A program made the position numbers and the translations under genes. The notes under the pieces were generated by a model. The model did not search any database. It was not told the DNA's origin and saw only the letters and a program-made list of their open reading frames with translations. Shown in pieces: positions 35,058 through 45,959 of a DNA stretch of 64,000 nt (position 1 is its first letter; every line of letters begins with the position of its first letter). Source of the stretch: Kalaharituber pfeilii. Its lineage: Eukaryota > Ascomycota > Pezizomycetes > Pezizales > Pezizaceae. The stretch covers positions 1 to 64,000 of the forward strand of contig WHUZ01000096.1 of NCBI GenBank assembly GCA_015179045.1, given 5' to 3'.

Positions 35058-35859
35058 TTAGCGAGAACTGGTGTAGGATTCTGTTCGTAGGAGCTCGACA
35101 ACTGCCTCATGTATAGTTGACCATGACAATGGTGTGAGACCAAAACCATCCTCTAATTCGACATTTACATCCTCATGCTGGACAAGCAGCTGTACAATGG
35201 CATCATGTCCTCTTTGAATTGCCCTTCCCAATGCTGTCATACCAGAATTGTCCTGTGAGTTGACGTCCACATCCTTGCACTGGAGAAGTAGCTGTAGAAT
35301 GTGCAGATATCCACAGTCAGCAGTTCTTGATAAGGCTGTCCAACCGTAATTATCTTTTGAGTTAACATCCACATCCTGACGCTCAAGGAGCAGCTTCACG
35401 ATGGCCTGGTGTCCAAATTCAGCAGCAATTGACAATGCCGTCCAGCCATGATCATCTTTTGAATTGACATCCACCTCTGCACACTCAACAAGGAGTCGAA
35501 CGATGGCCTCATGCCCTTCCATAGCCGCCCTTGACAACGCTGTCCAGCCAAAATTGTCCCTTGAGTTGACATCCACATCCTCACAATCAACAAGTATCCG
35601 CACAATTGTCTCATACCCACGTTCAGCTGCCCATGACAATGCGGCCCGATTGAAATGTTTCTCCTTTGAATTGACATCCACATGCTTGTGCTGGACCAAC
35701 AACTTCACAATGACCGCCTGTCCATATCCAGTTGCCCATAGCAATGGCGTCAGGCCATCATTATCTGTTAAGTCGATGTCGACACCCTGATGCTCAACAA
35801 GGTGCCGTACTATAGCCTCATGCCCCCACCCCGCTGCCCATGACAATGGTGTCCGGCCA

Positions 35860-36300
35860 TAACTGTCCTTTGAGTTGATGTCTACGTCCTCACAATCAAG
35901 AAGCAGCCGCACAATAGCCTCACGTCCACATTCGGCTGCCCATGACAATGGCGTCCGGCCATAACTGTCCTTTGAGTTGTTGTCTACATCCTCACTATCA
36001 ACAAGCAGCCGCACAATAGCCTCATGTCCACGTTCGGCTGCCCATGACAATGGCGTCCGGCCATAACTGTCCTTTGAGTTGTTGTCTACATCCTCACTAT
36101 CAACAAGCAGCCGCACAATAGCCTCATGTCCACGTTCGGCTGCCCATGACAATGGCGTCCGGCCATAACTGTCCTTTGAGTTGTTGTCTACATCCTCACA
36201 ATCAAGAAGCAGCCGCACAATAGCCTCATGTCCACATTCGGCTGCCCATGACAATGGCGTCCGGCCATAACTGTCCTTTGAGTTGTTGTCGACATCATCA
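35860..36300 (-). repeat. Near-identical 102-bp ankyrin repeat units
   Basis: Four consecutive 34-aa units (EDVDNNSKDSYGRTPLSWAA then ERGHEAIVRLLVDS) are almost the same at the nucleotide level, while the flanking ankyrin units are diverged. This indicates recent tandem duplication or gene conversion inside the receptor. Confidence 0.85.
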
Positions 36301-37473
36301 CGATCAACAAGCAGCCGCACAATAGTCTCATCACCCGTCCTAGCCGCCCATGACAACGCTGTCATGCCAAAATTGTCTTTTGAGTTGACGTCCAGATCCT
36401 CACGCTCCATGAGTAATTTCACCACAGTCTCACTCCTATTCAAATGCAGCAATCTTGGGCCGTGACGAGGTCCGAAATCCTCCGTTTGTTCATAGCTGCC
36501 CATAGCAGCGGCGTATAGCCATCTTTCTCCTTTGAATTGACATCCACATCCTTGCGTTTAGCAAGCAGTTGCACAATAGCCGGAAGTGCCCGTTTAGCTG
36601 CCCATGCCAAGGCCGTCATGCCAGATTTGTCCTTGGAGTCAACATCCACATCCTCACGCTCAATAAGTAGCCGCACAATTGCCTCATTCCCACGATGAAC
36701 TGCCCTTGTCAACGCTGTCCAGCCAGAATTGTCCTTTGAATTGACATCTACATCCTCACGCTCAACAAGCAGCTGCACAATGGCCAGATGCCCATAAAGA
36801 GCTGCGTGCGATAATGGCGTACGACCAATATTGTCCTTCGAGTCTACCACTACATCCTCTCGCTCGACCAGTAGTTTCACTGTAGCTTCATGTCCATAGT
36901 GAATTGCCCATGCCAACGCCGTCATACCTTGATCATCCGTCGAGTTGACATCCACGTCCTCACTTTCAACAAGTAGTTGCAGAATGGCGTTGCGTCCACC
37001 CATAGCTGCCCATCCCAATGGCGTCATACCTGTCATATCCTTTGCGTCGGCGTTCACATCCTCACGCTCAACAAGCAGCCTCACAATAGCCTCATGTCCA
37101 CCTCCAGCTGCCCATGAGAATGGCGTCCGACCGCCCCGATCCATTAAGTTCGCATCTACTTCCTCATGCTCAACGAACAGCTGCACAATGGCATCATGTC
37201 CATTACTCACAGCCAATGCCAATGGCGTCATACCATCTCCATCCCTTGAGTTGACGTCCACCTCCTTGCGCTCAAGAAGAAATTTCACAACTGGCTCATG
37301 TCCTTCCATTGCTGCCCATGACAGCGGTGTCCGATCTTCGTCATCTCTAGAGTTCCAATCTTCCAGACTATTTGCAAAACGGGGCATGAATTGCTCCAAT
37401 CCAAAGTACGCAGCTGCATGTATGCCCAGGAATCGCTCTGGGATCACAGCAAACTCACCGCATCCACCAGTTC

Positions 37474-38401
37474 TACTGTAGTTCACCACTTTCCCGGACA
37501 CACCACTTTCCCGGACACACCACTTTCCCGGACACACCACTTTCCCGGACACACCACTTTCCCGGACACACCACTTTCCCGGACACATTTACCACCAAAA
37601 CTGCGCAACTTTCGCACTCAATATCTCAACAACCATAACAGCATTTGTGAATGCGCTTTGTATAGCTATTAGACAAACTGTAATTCTTGCTATCTAGCAC
37701 TTTTTCTTCATCAAAAATTGTGGGAGCAAAGGGATTATGGCTTGTCGCATTTTTGTTGGAAGGCTTGGCATTTATTTGTATGGGATCTCCATACAAATGT
37801 CACCGCCCCCGAATTCTGCATGCTACACATGCAATCAATTCATGAAAAAAACTCAGACACTCACATTCAATAGGATCACTCAGTTGGAAACTATGAGCAA
37901 CGTAGTTAGGTAATACCTGTAGTGGTTGTGAAATCATTCACAATATTCATATTTCCCATAGAAACCATTTGTATGAGAAACACACCCAAAAGTAGATAGT
38001 TGTACACCAACTCTACAATTCAACAAATGAAAGTAAACTAAATGCAGCACCTTACTATAACTCTTCAGGTGATTCTGGACATATACTATCATAGCTATTG
38101 TAATTAGCGTTGAAGAGTAGGACTATATTCAAGTCTTATGAACGTTTTGTATGGAGATCCCATACAAATAAATGCCAAGCCTTCCAACAAAAATGCGACA
38201 AGCCATAATCCCTTTGCTCCCACAATTTTTGATGAAGAAAAAGTGCTAGATAGCAAGAATTACAGTTTGTCTAATAGCTATACAAAGCGCATTCACAAAT
38301 GCTGTTATGGTTGTTGAGATATTGAGTGCGAAAGTTGCGCAGTTTTGGTGGTAAATGTGTCCGGGAAAGTGGTGTGTCCGGGAAAGTGGTGAACTACAGT
38401 A
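37474..38401. mobile_element. Foldback MITE inserted in the NLR (924 bp, TA target)
   Basis: The element runs 37476-38399, with TA at 37474-37475 and 38400-38401. The arms are inverted: 37476-37797 (322 bp) and 38146-38399 (254 bp). They appear the same apart from the number of 17-bp units CCACTTTCCCGGACACA, six on the left (about 37486-37587) and two on the right; four extra units (68 bp) explain the arm length difference. The termini are CTGTAGTTCACCACTTTCCC. The centre (37798-38145) has no coding sequence. The host frame reads on without it. Confidence 0.92.
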
Positions 38402-41392
38402 TGCGCTAAAGATTCATCCTGCAATGTTTGGAAAGCACAATGCGGTTCCTTGCTCCCCGGTCGTAGCAACCTCAGGACAAGCTCTCCAATAGTACTATTA
38501 CACTGCTGCCGCACATAGTGACCCCAATGAGTTGCTGCATATCCTAAGAAGGGAAAGTCGCGCAGCCGTTGCTCAAGGTCGTCGAATGTGGCACAAGGGT
38601 GAGCGAGTTCGCCAAAGCTAAGGTATGTCAAACAGATCTCGGCCGCCATGCTGTATCTGCTAGGAAAGTATGTTTGGCCATGTTTCTTGAAATGTTCCTC
38701 CACTGAATAGTGCACAAACCGAACTGTCATACTCTTCTCATCTAAGATGACTAATCCAACGCAGCATTCCAGTAATGCTCTCGTCGAAGGAATATTGTCA
38801 TTATCTAGTTCGGTATCAGGTGGCTCCACTGCAAGTGCATGTCTGAGTTCGTCCAGCTGCAGTGGCCGGTAGGCAAGATGTAGCTACATTAGTACTTGCA
38901 TGCCCAGTTCAGCGCTCGGCAGTGCCTTAATTCGATCGATCATGCATGAAAACGCATCATCTAGGCCTACTGGCAATTCTTCGTTCTTATTGTCTGTTGG
39001 CCAAGTACCATATGAATATGTAAAGCAGGAAGCAGGAACATCCCTTGAGATTTTTCTATGACTTTATTTATAATCTCTTCCTTTAAGTCTTCGTTCATAG
39101 CATCTGGATTTGTATCCTGTGCAATTGCATAATCAGCAAAGGTTCTGATATCATCTGGGCTAGCTGTAATATCAATACTGTGTTGCTGTGCGGTACCAAG
39201 GCCTAGATATCTGCTGACCGCTGGCTCTATATGAGGTCTCCCAGTAAGGAATATGCGAACAGTACTGAACTCACTCCGAAGTGACTCAAGGAGACCTTTC
39301 TGAATCTGCTACGCTAACTCATCTAGAGCGTCTATACAGATGAAGGCACAGTCAAACTGGGGTAACGTAATCTCCAGCATTTTGGAAACATCTTTGATCT
39401 CCACTCTCTTGCCCTGGTGTTGGATAGATTCTAGTATGCTTGTCACTGCATCTGGCACCCGTGATGTAGCAGTCAGAAATTGCTGAAGCAGGCTGCCTAG
39501 AATATTAACTACTGTTTGATTTCCTTGGTCTCGATAGTCGCAATATGCATAGGCAATGCCTACTATCTCTCGTCGAGGGAATCGGGATATAAGATCGTCT
39601 ATGACAACGGAACTACATAGGTGTAAACCGCATTAGCAATATGCCTTCTTTGTTTTGAATATGGATACAGACGTTAACATTGTTTTCCCAGCGCCAGGAG
39701 CACCATAACAGCACAAAATACGGTTACTTGCAACTTGTGTGGTGCTATCACACCACATACGGAAACGCTCATGCCGTAGAAGCCAGGTTCCTGTGCCAGC
39801 TACACGACGAGACTGCACGTCCTGATGTTGCTGCGGGGACTTTAGTAAGGATAGCCTTTGGAGGAGCTCTCCAACCCTATGACGTTCCAATTTTGCAATT
39901 ACATCGAAGATTTCAATTAGCCTGATTCTGAATGGTGCCACTTGTGATTCAATGTCATTGAGAAGAACTTGTATCTGCTCAAGTGTTCCAGAGTGGTCCA
40001 TGATTCTTTTCATAGTAGCCACATCTGCACATTCTCGAACGCGTCTTTCCTGTGCCAAGATGTCCTCAATGAAAGGTTGAAACTCAAGGGCAAACGGTTT
40101 CAACATGTATGCTAGTTTTGTAATCATATGTCTCGATGGGTCGAAATACTGGTGTGCTTTCACAGAGAAAACTAAAACAGCCGCATAAAGTTCTGGCAAA
40201 GCAGAATCCAGCATTTGTTGGAGGTGCTGTGTTGTTGCAGCGGATGAAGAAGTAATTTTCACCAATGCTTCCGTGTATACACTGGCATAAAAATCGCATA
40301 GTGCTACCTTTTCAATGATGGTGGCCATAACTTGTTCCAGTGTTTCTGTGATCTCCATATGATTCAAAGCGACCTAACAGCAGTCAATCAGCTACTACTG
40401 TAAAAGGTGTAAAAGAATTTAAGGTAACTAACCTGCAATATTCCTCTCACACTCCCCCAAACCAGGGCTGTAACCTCCGGACTATGCTGTATTGCCAGAT
40501 CCACAATCCGTGCATACTTCTCAAAGACTTTCAGGATTCCTTGCAACCGCTGCATGGCTGCAGATTTGGTATTCTGCTGACTGTCAATGGTGGTCTGTAA
40601 GTCGTCTATGGTCAACCGAACAATTTCGCTTGCTGATAACCATTGTTCACTGAGGTTGAGAGATGGTAATCCTTTTTGTGAAAGCTTTTTCTTAGCTATG
40701 TCAAGCGACCTTTGCCATAGTGACTTTGGGGAGTTTGTCGAAACTGTAGCTCCGGTGCCTCGGCTACTTCCGGATGGTTCAGCAGGTGTTGATGCAGCAC
40801 TTTGGCCGCCTCCGGACGGTGTCGGAGATGCCGGGGGTCTCAGTGCGGCTGCAGCTACGGTCGGAGCTGCAGCTCCAGTAATTGGGCTACCACCGGAGAG
40901 CGCAGGGGGTGTCGATGCGTGAGCAGTTACTCTCAGAGCTGGATCACTTGCACCTGAGTCACTTCCGGGGGGTGGCGATACAGCTCCAGCACTTGGACTA
41001 CCTCCGGAGAGCGCCGGGGATGTCGACGCGGCAGTAGGTATTGTCAGAGCTGTGGCTGCCGCACCAGGGCCACCTCCTGAGTGTGCTGGAGGTGCTGGAG
41101 GTGTCGATACGGCTGGTACAATCGGAGCTGCATTTCCAGCACTTGGGCCACCTCCGGGGGGTTCTATGGACGTTGATGCGATAGCAGTGGTTATGTTAGG
41201 CCCTGTGGCGGGACAGGTCGTGCTTTTGGTACGCCATGGCAATCGAAAGGGGGAATTTGGTCTTGCTGCCAGTTCAGTGTTCAGAGGGGACCAGCCATGT
41301 TGCACTGTGGGACCCGATCTCTGAGACCTAAAAGACTGGCGCAACTCTGCAAATTTCTTGAGGAGTGGTTTTTCGTGTTTTTGTTCACTCAT

Positions 41393-41888
41393 GGTGACTG
41401 TTTTGGGTCTTGTTTGTTGTTGAGGAAACCGCTTGTTGTTGTTTTTTGTGAAGACTGCAAATAGTATGATATATCTCAAAGGTCAAATTGGTCGATATCA
41501 TCACAAATTTTGTTGAGTTTTGCCCACAGCCTCGCAGCTGTTGTCTCTCACCAATTACTGTCTCGCGCATTGTACTATTTCAGGCTGTACCCGTCATTTT
41601 TCGTGGCGAAAGAGCCTCTCTGGACACCACACACTGTGGTCTTAATTGCGCTGAGAGGGAATCTGCTGGTGCAAAAGCGGATTAAGGTGAGGCGACTACC
41701 TCATCCACATATGCACTCAGTGCTGGCAATCTGTCAAATCACACGCACAACGGGTGAATTTCAAACATCAGAACATTAAAGGATTTAGCTATATTTTGTC
41801 AACTTCCAATTCCACGGCTCCAAACACTTATGTATCACCTAGAGAGGACAAGCATCTGCAGTCACTACCAGGAGGGTATTATGCTACG

Positions 41889-41890
<2 letters not shown>
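41393..41890. other. 5' flank of the ankyrin receptor
   Basis: Presumed promoter region of the minus-strand receptor. No motif identified with confidence. Confidence 0.3.
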
Positions 41891-41924
<34 letters not shown>

Positions 41925-42173
41925 ATAACCCCGCTTGTAGCACTTGGCCATGGCAGGGTCCTTGGGCAAGCCCTCATAGCCCGGAGACAGGCTAAACTAA
42001 CTCTCTACGTACATGGCCCCCACGCGCCGTCGCCCCCGCTCTCCTAGCTTCTAGAACTTGACCCCGCATTCTCCTACCTTCTAGAACTTGACCCCAGCGA
42101 AGAAATTCTCTAAAAAGTCATACTCCTCCCCATTCTCCGCCTTTCTTTTCCAATCCTTTCCCATGTCGCTCCA
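41891..42173 (-). mobile_element. 5'-truncated LINE, family A (about 283 bp)
   Basis: A 14-bp target duplication TATTATGCTACGTT at 41877-41890 and 42174-42187. The minus strand reads the last ORF2 residues (KDWKRKAENGEEYDFLENFF) and a stop near 42055, then the 3' UTR, the family A tail and the A-run. Confidence 0.85.
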
Positions 42174-42187
42174 TATTATGCTACGTT

Positions 42188-42626
42188 AATCAGCGCTAAT
42201 TCTGGGGGTTGATATCTTTATTGTCCCCAAACTAGCAAAATCCTTTGACCGTACGTTGAATATTAGGGGTATTCAGATTAAGAAGTCCGGTCATCTCCAC
42301 ACAAAATGTGAGCTGCTTTTTTTTTTTCAGTATAAAACAGTTAAACTGGTTTATTTTCCATGAAATCAATCTGGTTGGATTTTTGGGACAACTGCATCAC
42401 GATATTGCATATATGATGCATATTGCGGGCATACATGTAACCCCGATGCAGTACTCAGACCTTGGTATGCATCAATCTGGACTGATTTTCATTATTAAAA
42501 GTCGGTTTCCAACTATGAAATCCAGTTTCGATTTTCACGGTACTCAGATCTCTCCCTGATTGACCTGGTCTGTCCGCCTGGATTTCATTTTGTATGGAGA
42601 AGTTTAATCTGAATACTTACAGCTAA
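42188..42626. other. Intergenic, no gene recognised
   Basis: Nothing recognised. Confidence 0.3.
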
Positions 42627-43371
42627 TAGGCGGATTTTGCAACGTTCGGGGAAAGCAATTCGGGTAATTATTAATCACGGTTGCTGTAGCAACGAATTGT
42701 TTGTGGCTGGTGTAGCAGGTAAAGTTCGAATAAATAACCGAACTTTGCGGGTTAACTCCCCCATCCGAGAAAATTCTATTCTCAACACCAGAATTATTTT
42801 ATTACTTGAGAAAGCTAGTATGTCTTCTCAAGACCTTTCTCAATCATCAGAGACTCCTATTCCTCCAAACCGTCCACGTGGGCGGCCACGAACAGCTACT
42901 CCATCGAGCCAATCTGGAGCATCCTCCGAGGCTTTACGCACTCGATTAAATGAGCAAGAAAAACTTCATTTGGCCCGTTTATGTGTCCAGAATCAAGCAG
43001 AGCATCAGCCTGGACAAAAAGGAAAGTTTTGGGAGAGAATTAAGATTCTCTTGAAGAATCGGATGAAATTGGAAAAGATGCAAGAATCATATGCATGCTT
43101 GAAAGAGCCCATGCTGCGACAACGGTAGCTGCTGCTACAGCAGCAGCCTGTCTTCTCTTGCGTGGTATAATTGCCATATTGTATCTCTGTAGAGGCGTGG
43201 TTGTCTGTGGGTAGTAGAGAGGCGGCGTGGGAGCGTGGGTAGTATAGAGTACAAGAAAAAAAATAGCCGCAAAAGAAAATCGCTGCATAGATCTTGGTTA
43301 TAGAAATATTACTCATACCATTTTTCAAGTTAACCGAAAGACTTTACCCGCGATATTGCAAAATCCGCCTA
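42627..43371 (+). mobile_element. TA-flanked inverted-repeat element with an AT-hook ORF
   Basis: TIR GGCGGATTTTGCAA at 42629-42642, with its inverse TTGCAAAATCCGCC at 43356-43369. TA lies at 42627-42628 and 43370-43371. The length is about 741 bp without TA. It holds one small ORF (next entry) and no transposase. Confidence 0.75.
42820..43128 (+). CDS. Small AT-hook protein inside a DNA element
   Basis: 102 aa from the ATG at 42820. The ATG at 42637 is also open but lies next to the TIR, so the later start is preferred. The N-terminus is Ser/Pro-rich, with an AT-hook core NRPRGRPRT at about residues 20-28. The C-terminal half is helical and charged (LNEQEKLHLARLCVQNQAEH and GKFWERIKILLKNRMKLEKM), with spaced aromatic and hydrophobic residues like a Myb/SANT- or MADF-type DNA-binding domain in transposon accessory proteins. 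That is family analogy, not a match I can prove. It may be a truncated transposon DNA-binding protein. Expression is unknown. Confidence 0.5.
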   Translation: MSSQDLSQSSETPIPPNRPRGRPRTATPSSQSGASSEALRTRLNEQEKLHLARLCVQNQAEHQPGQKGKFWERIKILLKNRMKLEKMQESYACLKEPMLRQR

Positions 43372-44229
43372 ATGAAATCTATACAAATTTTCTATTTCTA
43401 TCGTTCGCAGTACTTGAAATGTCTTCGGTTTGTACAGATAGATAGGAACCGTGCCGTATGCTCTCCTCAGGCCTCAATTCCCTCACTAAGTACAATCTCC
43501 TTTCACCTCCATTTCCACTTTCACTCCTTCCGCAATACAATAGCCATTCCCCAAGCCCTTTCCGCGCAGTGGCAATATTAACTTCAAGTAGGCTTAGTCT
43601 CGGGCCACCACACCCAGTTTATGGTAGCCCGTTCTGACTCAAATAGACAGCATTACGACTTCCCAGCCCTGTAGGGGTAATGAGTAGGCACCTTGGCACT
43701 TTCACCACCACCATGGTTCCTGTTTTAGCAATGAATAACTCACATCTGATATGTGCGATGAATTAATATAGACTATACGATAGTGACTTCGCCATTTCAC
43801 ACGCTCAACCTCACCCAGCACCTCTCAATTGTGTCCCAACCAACCCTCCTTCAGCGGTACCCCCAATACCTATTCAGTAGCTCTCGGCCGGCCCCTTCAA
43901 CAGCGCCTCGAAATTAATACTTGGTAGGTATGAGTTGTGAGGTTACGAGTCTACGAGGAATTGTGCGTGAGGAGGATATTGAATTGTTGTCTATAGAAAA
44001 TAAGGTAGCTACAAGGGGGGCCTTTCATAGACAAAATACAGATCATGAGGAAACATTCAACATTAATGAAAACAGCCTAAGGCATACCACGGAGGGTTTC
44101 TCGGGAAAAATAAGGAAAACATTCTAAAGGAATAAATTTCCGAAAAATAACTGGTAGTTAAGGAAATCGACAAAAAACCAGATTCAGGCTGTATGTTCCA
44201 ACACTCTCTCTCAGACTGATATCTAGGAA
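43372..44229. other. Intergenic, no gene recognised
   Basis: Includes 43921-44127, an open frame of 68 aa without a domain. Confidence 0.3.
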
Positions 44230-44512
44230 TTGTGAAGAATACCTAAGGCAGTTGTATGTTGCTGATGTCAGTCTTTTGACAGTCCTTTCGTCATAAGGTC
44301 AGCAGTGTTTTGATCTGTAGATATATAGCTGAGCGTGAAGCTGTTCTGGATGAGCCGTTCTCTGAATCTCTGGTGCAGTGGTAATGAACATCAATATGCT
44401 TTGATCGCTGGTGGTAGACAGGATTTTCGGCCAAATTAATTCTGGACTGGTTGTCACAATGAAGGTGAATTGAGATTTATGTATCCATGTTGAGTTGCTG
44501 TAATGCATGTCG
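44230..44512 (-). pseudogene. Copia RNase H end, degenerate
   Basis: The minus strand reads HCDNQSRINLAENPVYHQRS and KHIDVHYH, then, after a frame change, STDQNTADLMTKGLSK. These are the classical C-terminal motifs of Copia RNase H (DNxxA, KHIDxxYHF, TADxxTKxL). Frameshifts and stops show an old remnant, unrelated in sequence to the 5.1 kb element. Confidence 0.78.
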
Positions 44513-44815
44513 ATACCATTCCCCGTTATTATTGCTTCCGCGGCATTTCTCCCTTTTCGCCCGCCAAACTGACGCCGGTGGAACAAACCTTCCGCCTCCT
44601 GCAGCTCCGTCGCCACCACTTTTTCTCCGGGCTTCGCCACGCAGTTGATCCCTTAACCTTGGTCTTGTCTTTCCCCGGTTTCGGAATCATGACCAGCTTG
44701 CTCAGCTGCCACCCTTCCGGGGTTCTCCCATTCTCCATCTCCCCGGCTAACTGGTCCATCAGCAGCCTACCCCCAAGTGTCTCTATGTTGAGTGAAATCG
44801 GGTCCTATAAGTTTT
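44513..44815 (-). pseudogene. LINE reverse transcriptase fragment
   Basis: Minus strand: GWQLSKLVMIPKPGKDKTKV, then after a gap or frame change GEKVVATELQEAEGLF, then RRQFGGRKGRNAAEAI. These are RT motifs around the first palm strand in Tad-like LINEs (VxIPKPGK, ...KxxEK, QFGG). The usual WRPINLIN part is lost. Confidence 0.75.
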
Positions 44816-45860
44816 AAAATCCGTAAAGCAAAGTCGATATTCTTACTCAGGCGGTCCTGAGCTTCTGTAATAAACGGGTCGGGTGGGGGCTAGGGTTCAG
44901 GTTCTAAGGGTCCTGGGGCGGTGTGCGAGGGGTCGGCGCTATGTGGGTTGTCAAACGGCGAAGGTATTTTATTGAGACTAAACTACAACTTGGAGAGAGA
45001 GTACAATTTGTTGCGTGAAGAACCCAGAGGGATGCGGGTGGGGGGCCTCTTTTATAGAGAACCGCCCCAGGACCAGTTCTTTCCACAATGACCTGTAGGG
45101 GCAATACGAGAAGCAGACAGAAAGAGGTAGATGTGACTGGAACTTGGTAGAAGTGTGGGGGACATTCAGGACAGGGGGCAGTGTGTAGTGAGTTATCAAC
45201 ATCACTGTTCGGGTTCTAGGTTCTTCCAGTTCATTCTATGTTCGTAATGGCCCCTGTGCGGCGGCTGGGATGCTGGCAGTCGCAATACACAGGTGGTTCA
45301 TGTCAGAGGTAGCGGGATAGGTAGTAACAAGCAAGGAGGAGCGCGATAAGTTGTCGAGGCGTCAGGATCAGCTGCACAAGTACGAGTCTGGGCATATCGT
45401 ATGTTGGTTGCCAGTACAGGACCGGAACTGGGAGCTCTTGAGTGATGGTTCCGGGTTGGGTCGTTACAGCTTCGTTGTGATGTGTTTCTTGTCTCGGGGG
45501 AGCGTCTGGAAGCTTGGGGGATTTCAAGCGCTCGTCCTGGAAAAAAGGTTGTCGGTGCCGAGCAATGGTAGGTGTAGTATGAGGAACGCTGTCTTGAAGA
45601 CATCCTTCTCAAACAGTTGCTTGAGTCAATTATTTCAGGGTCCCAGAACTCTTTTATTATACAAGCCAATGCAGCGTGAAGGTCTACCAATGTCTGAATG
45701 CCACCATCAGTACCATTCCAAGCACCCACTTGAGCCACTACTTCTTTCACATGAGCTGCGCCTTTTCCATAATGAAATCTGAGTGCTGCCCTTTGAGCTA
45801 AATATGGCATCTCTCCTATTACAGCAGACCTAACTAGCCAATCAGGTACCAACCAAGTTG
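44816..45860 (-). pseudogene. Retroelement-like unit with unknown ORF end and LTR-like tail, copy 1
   Basis: The minus strand from about 45870 codes an unknown protein: PDWLVRSAVIGEMPYLAQRA, YGKGAAHVKEVVAQVG, and CIIKEFWDPEIIDSSN. After a frame change it ends hydrophobically (RLVLVQLILTPRQLIALLLA, stop near 45302). Beyond it (about 45230-44870) the sequence looks like a retroviral-type LTR: a TATA-like TCTATAAAAGAGG, then a C-rich leader, CAATAAAATACC, and an end near CCCGTTTATTACA. The second copy at 45960-46760 shares the hydrophobic end and this tail. The family was not recognised. Confidence 0.45.
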
Positions 45861-45959
45861 TGGAGGTGGGTAGGAATTTTGGAAGGAAAAGTCATCTCCA
45901 TTCAGTGGATTCTATAGATTAGGATTAATGTATGGAAACCCATGAGTCATCAATCCTTC

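Larger units (their letters stand above)
35058..41392 (-). pseudogene. NACHT-ankyrin STAND receptor (NLR), decayed
   Basis: Fungal NLR-type protein: N-terminal region, NACHT NTPase, ankyrin tail. Exons (minus) start 41392-40433 and 40373-39673, then resume at 39612 with good splice phase. Exon 1 is Pro/Ser/Ala-rich, then ALVWGSVRGILQ. Exon 2 has VALNHMEITETLEQV and the P-loop GAPGAGKTMLTS. Exon 3 has IAYAYCDYRDQGNQTV and the Walker B ICIDALDE. It then meets TAG at 39309-39311. More damage follows: a frameshift near 38970-39020, TAG at 38884-38886, a 924-bp foldback element between 38399 and 37476, and a frameshift near 36480. The ankyrin part runs to 35058, with over 20 repeats of about 34 aa. 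The paralogue at 56433-61464 is intact. Probably non-functional, although truncated products could be made. Confidence 0.85.

Noticed and set aside
36440..37588. Start of the ankyrin frame at 37588 (MCPGKW...) as a real N-terminus
   Set aside because: Those first residues are translated from the 17-bp repeats of the inserted foldback element, not from the receptor gene.
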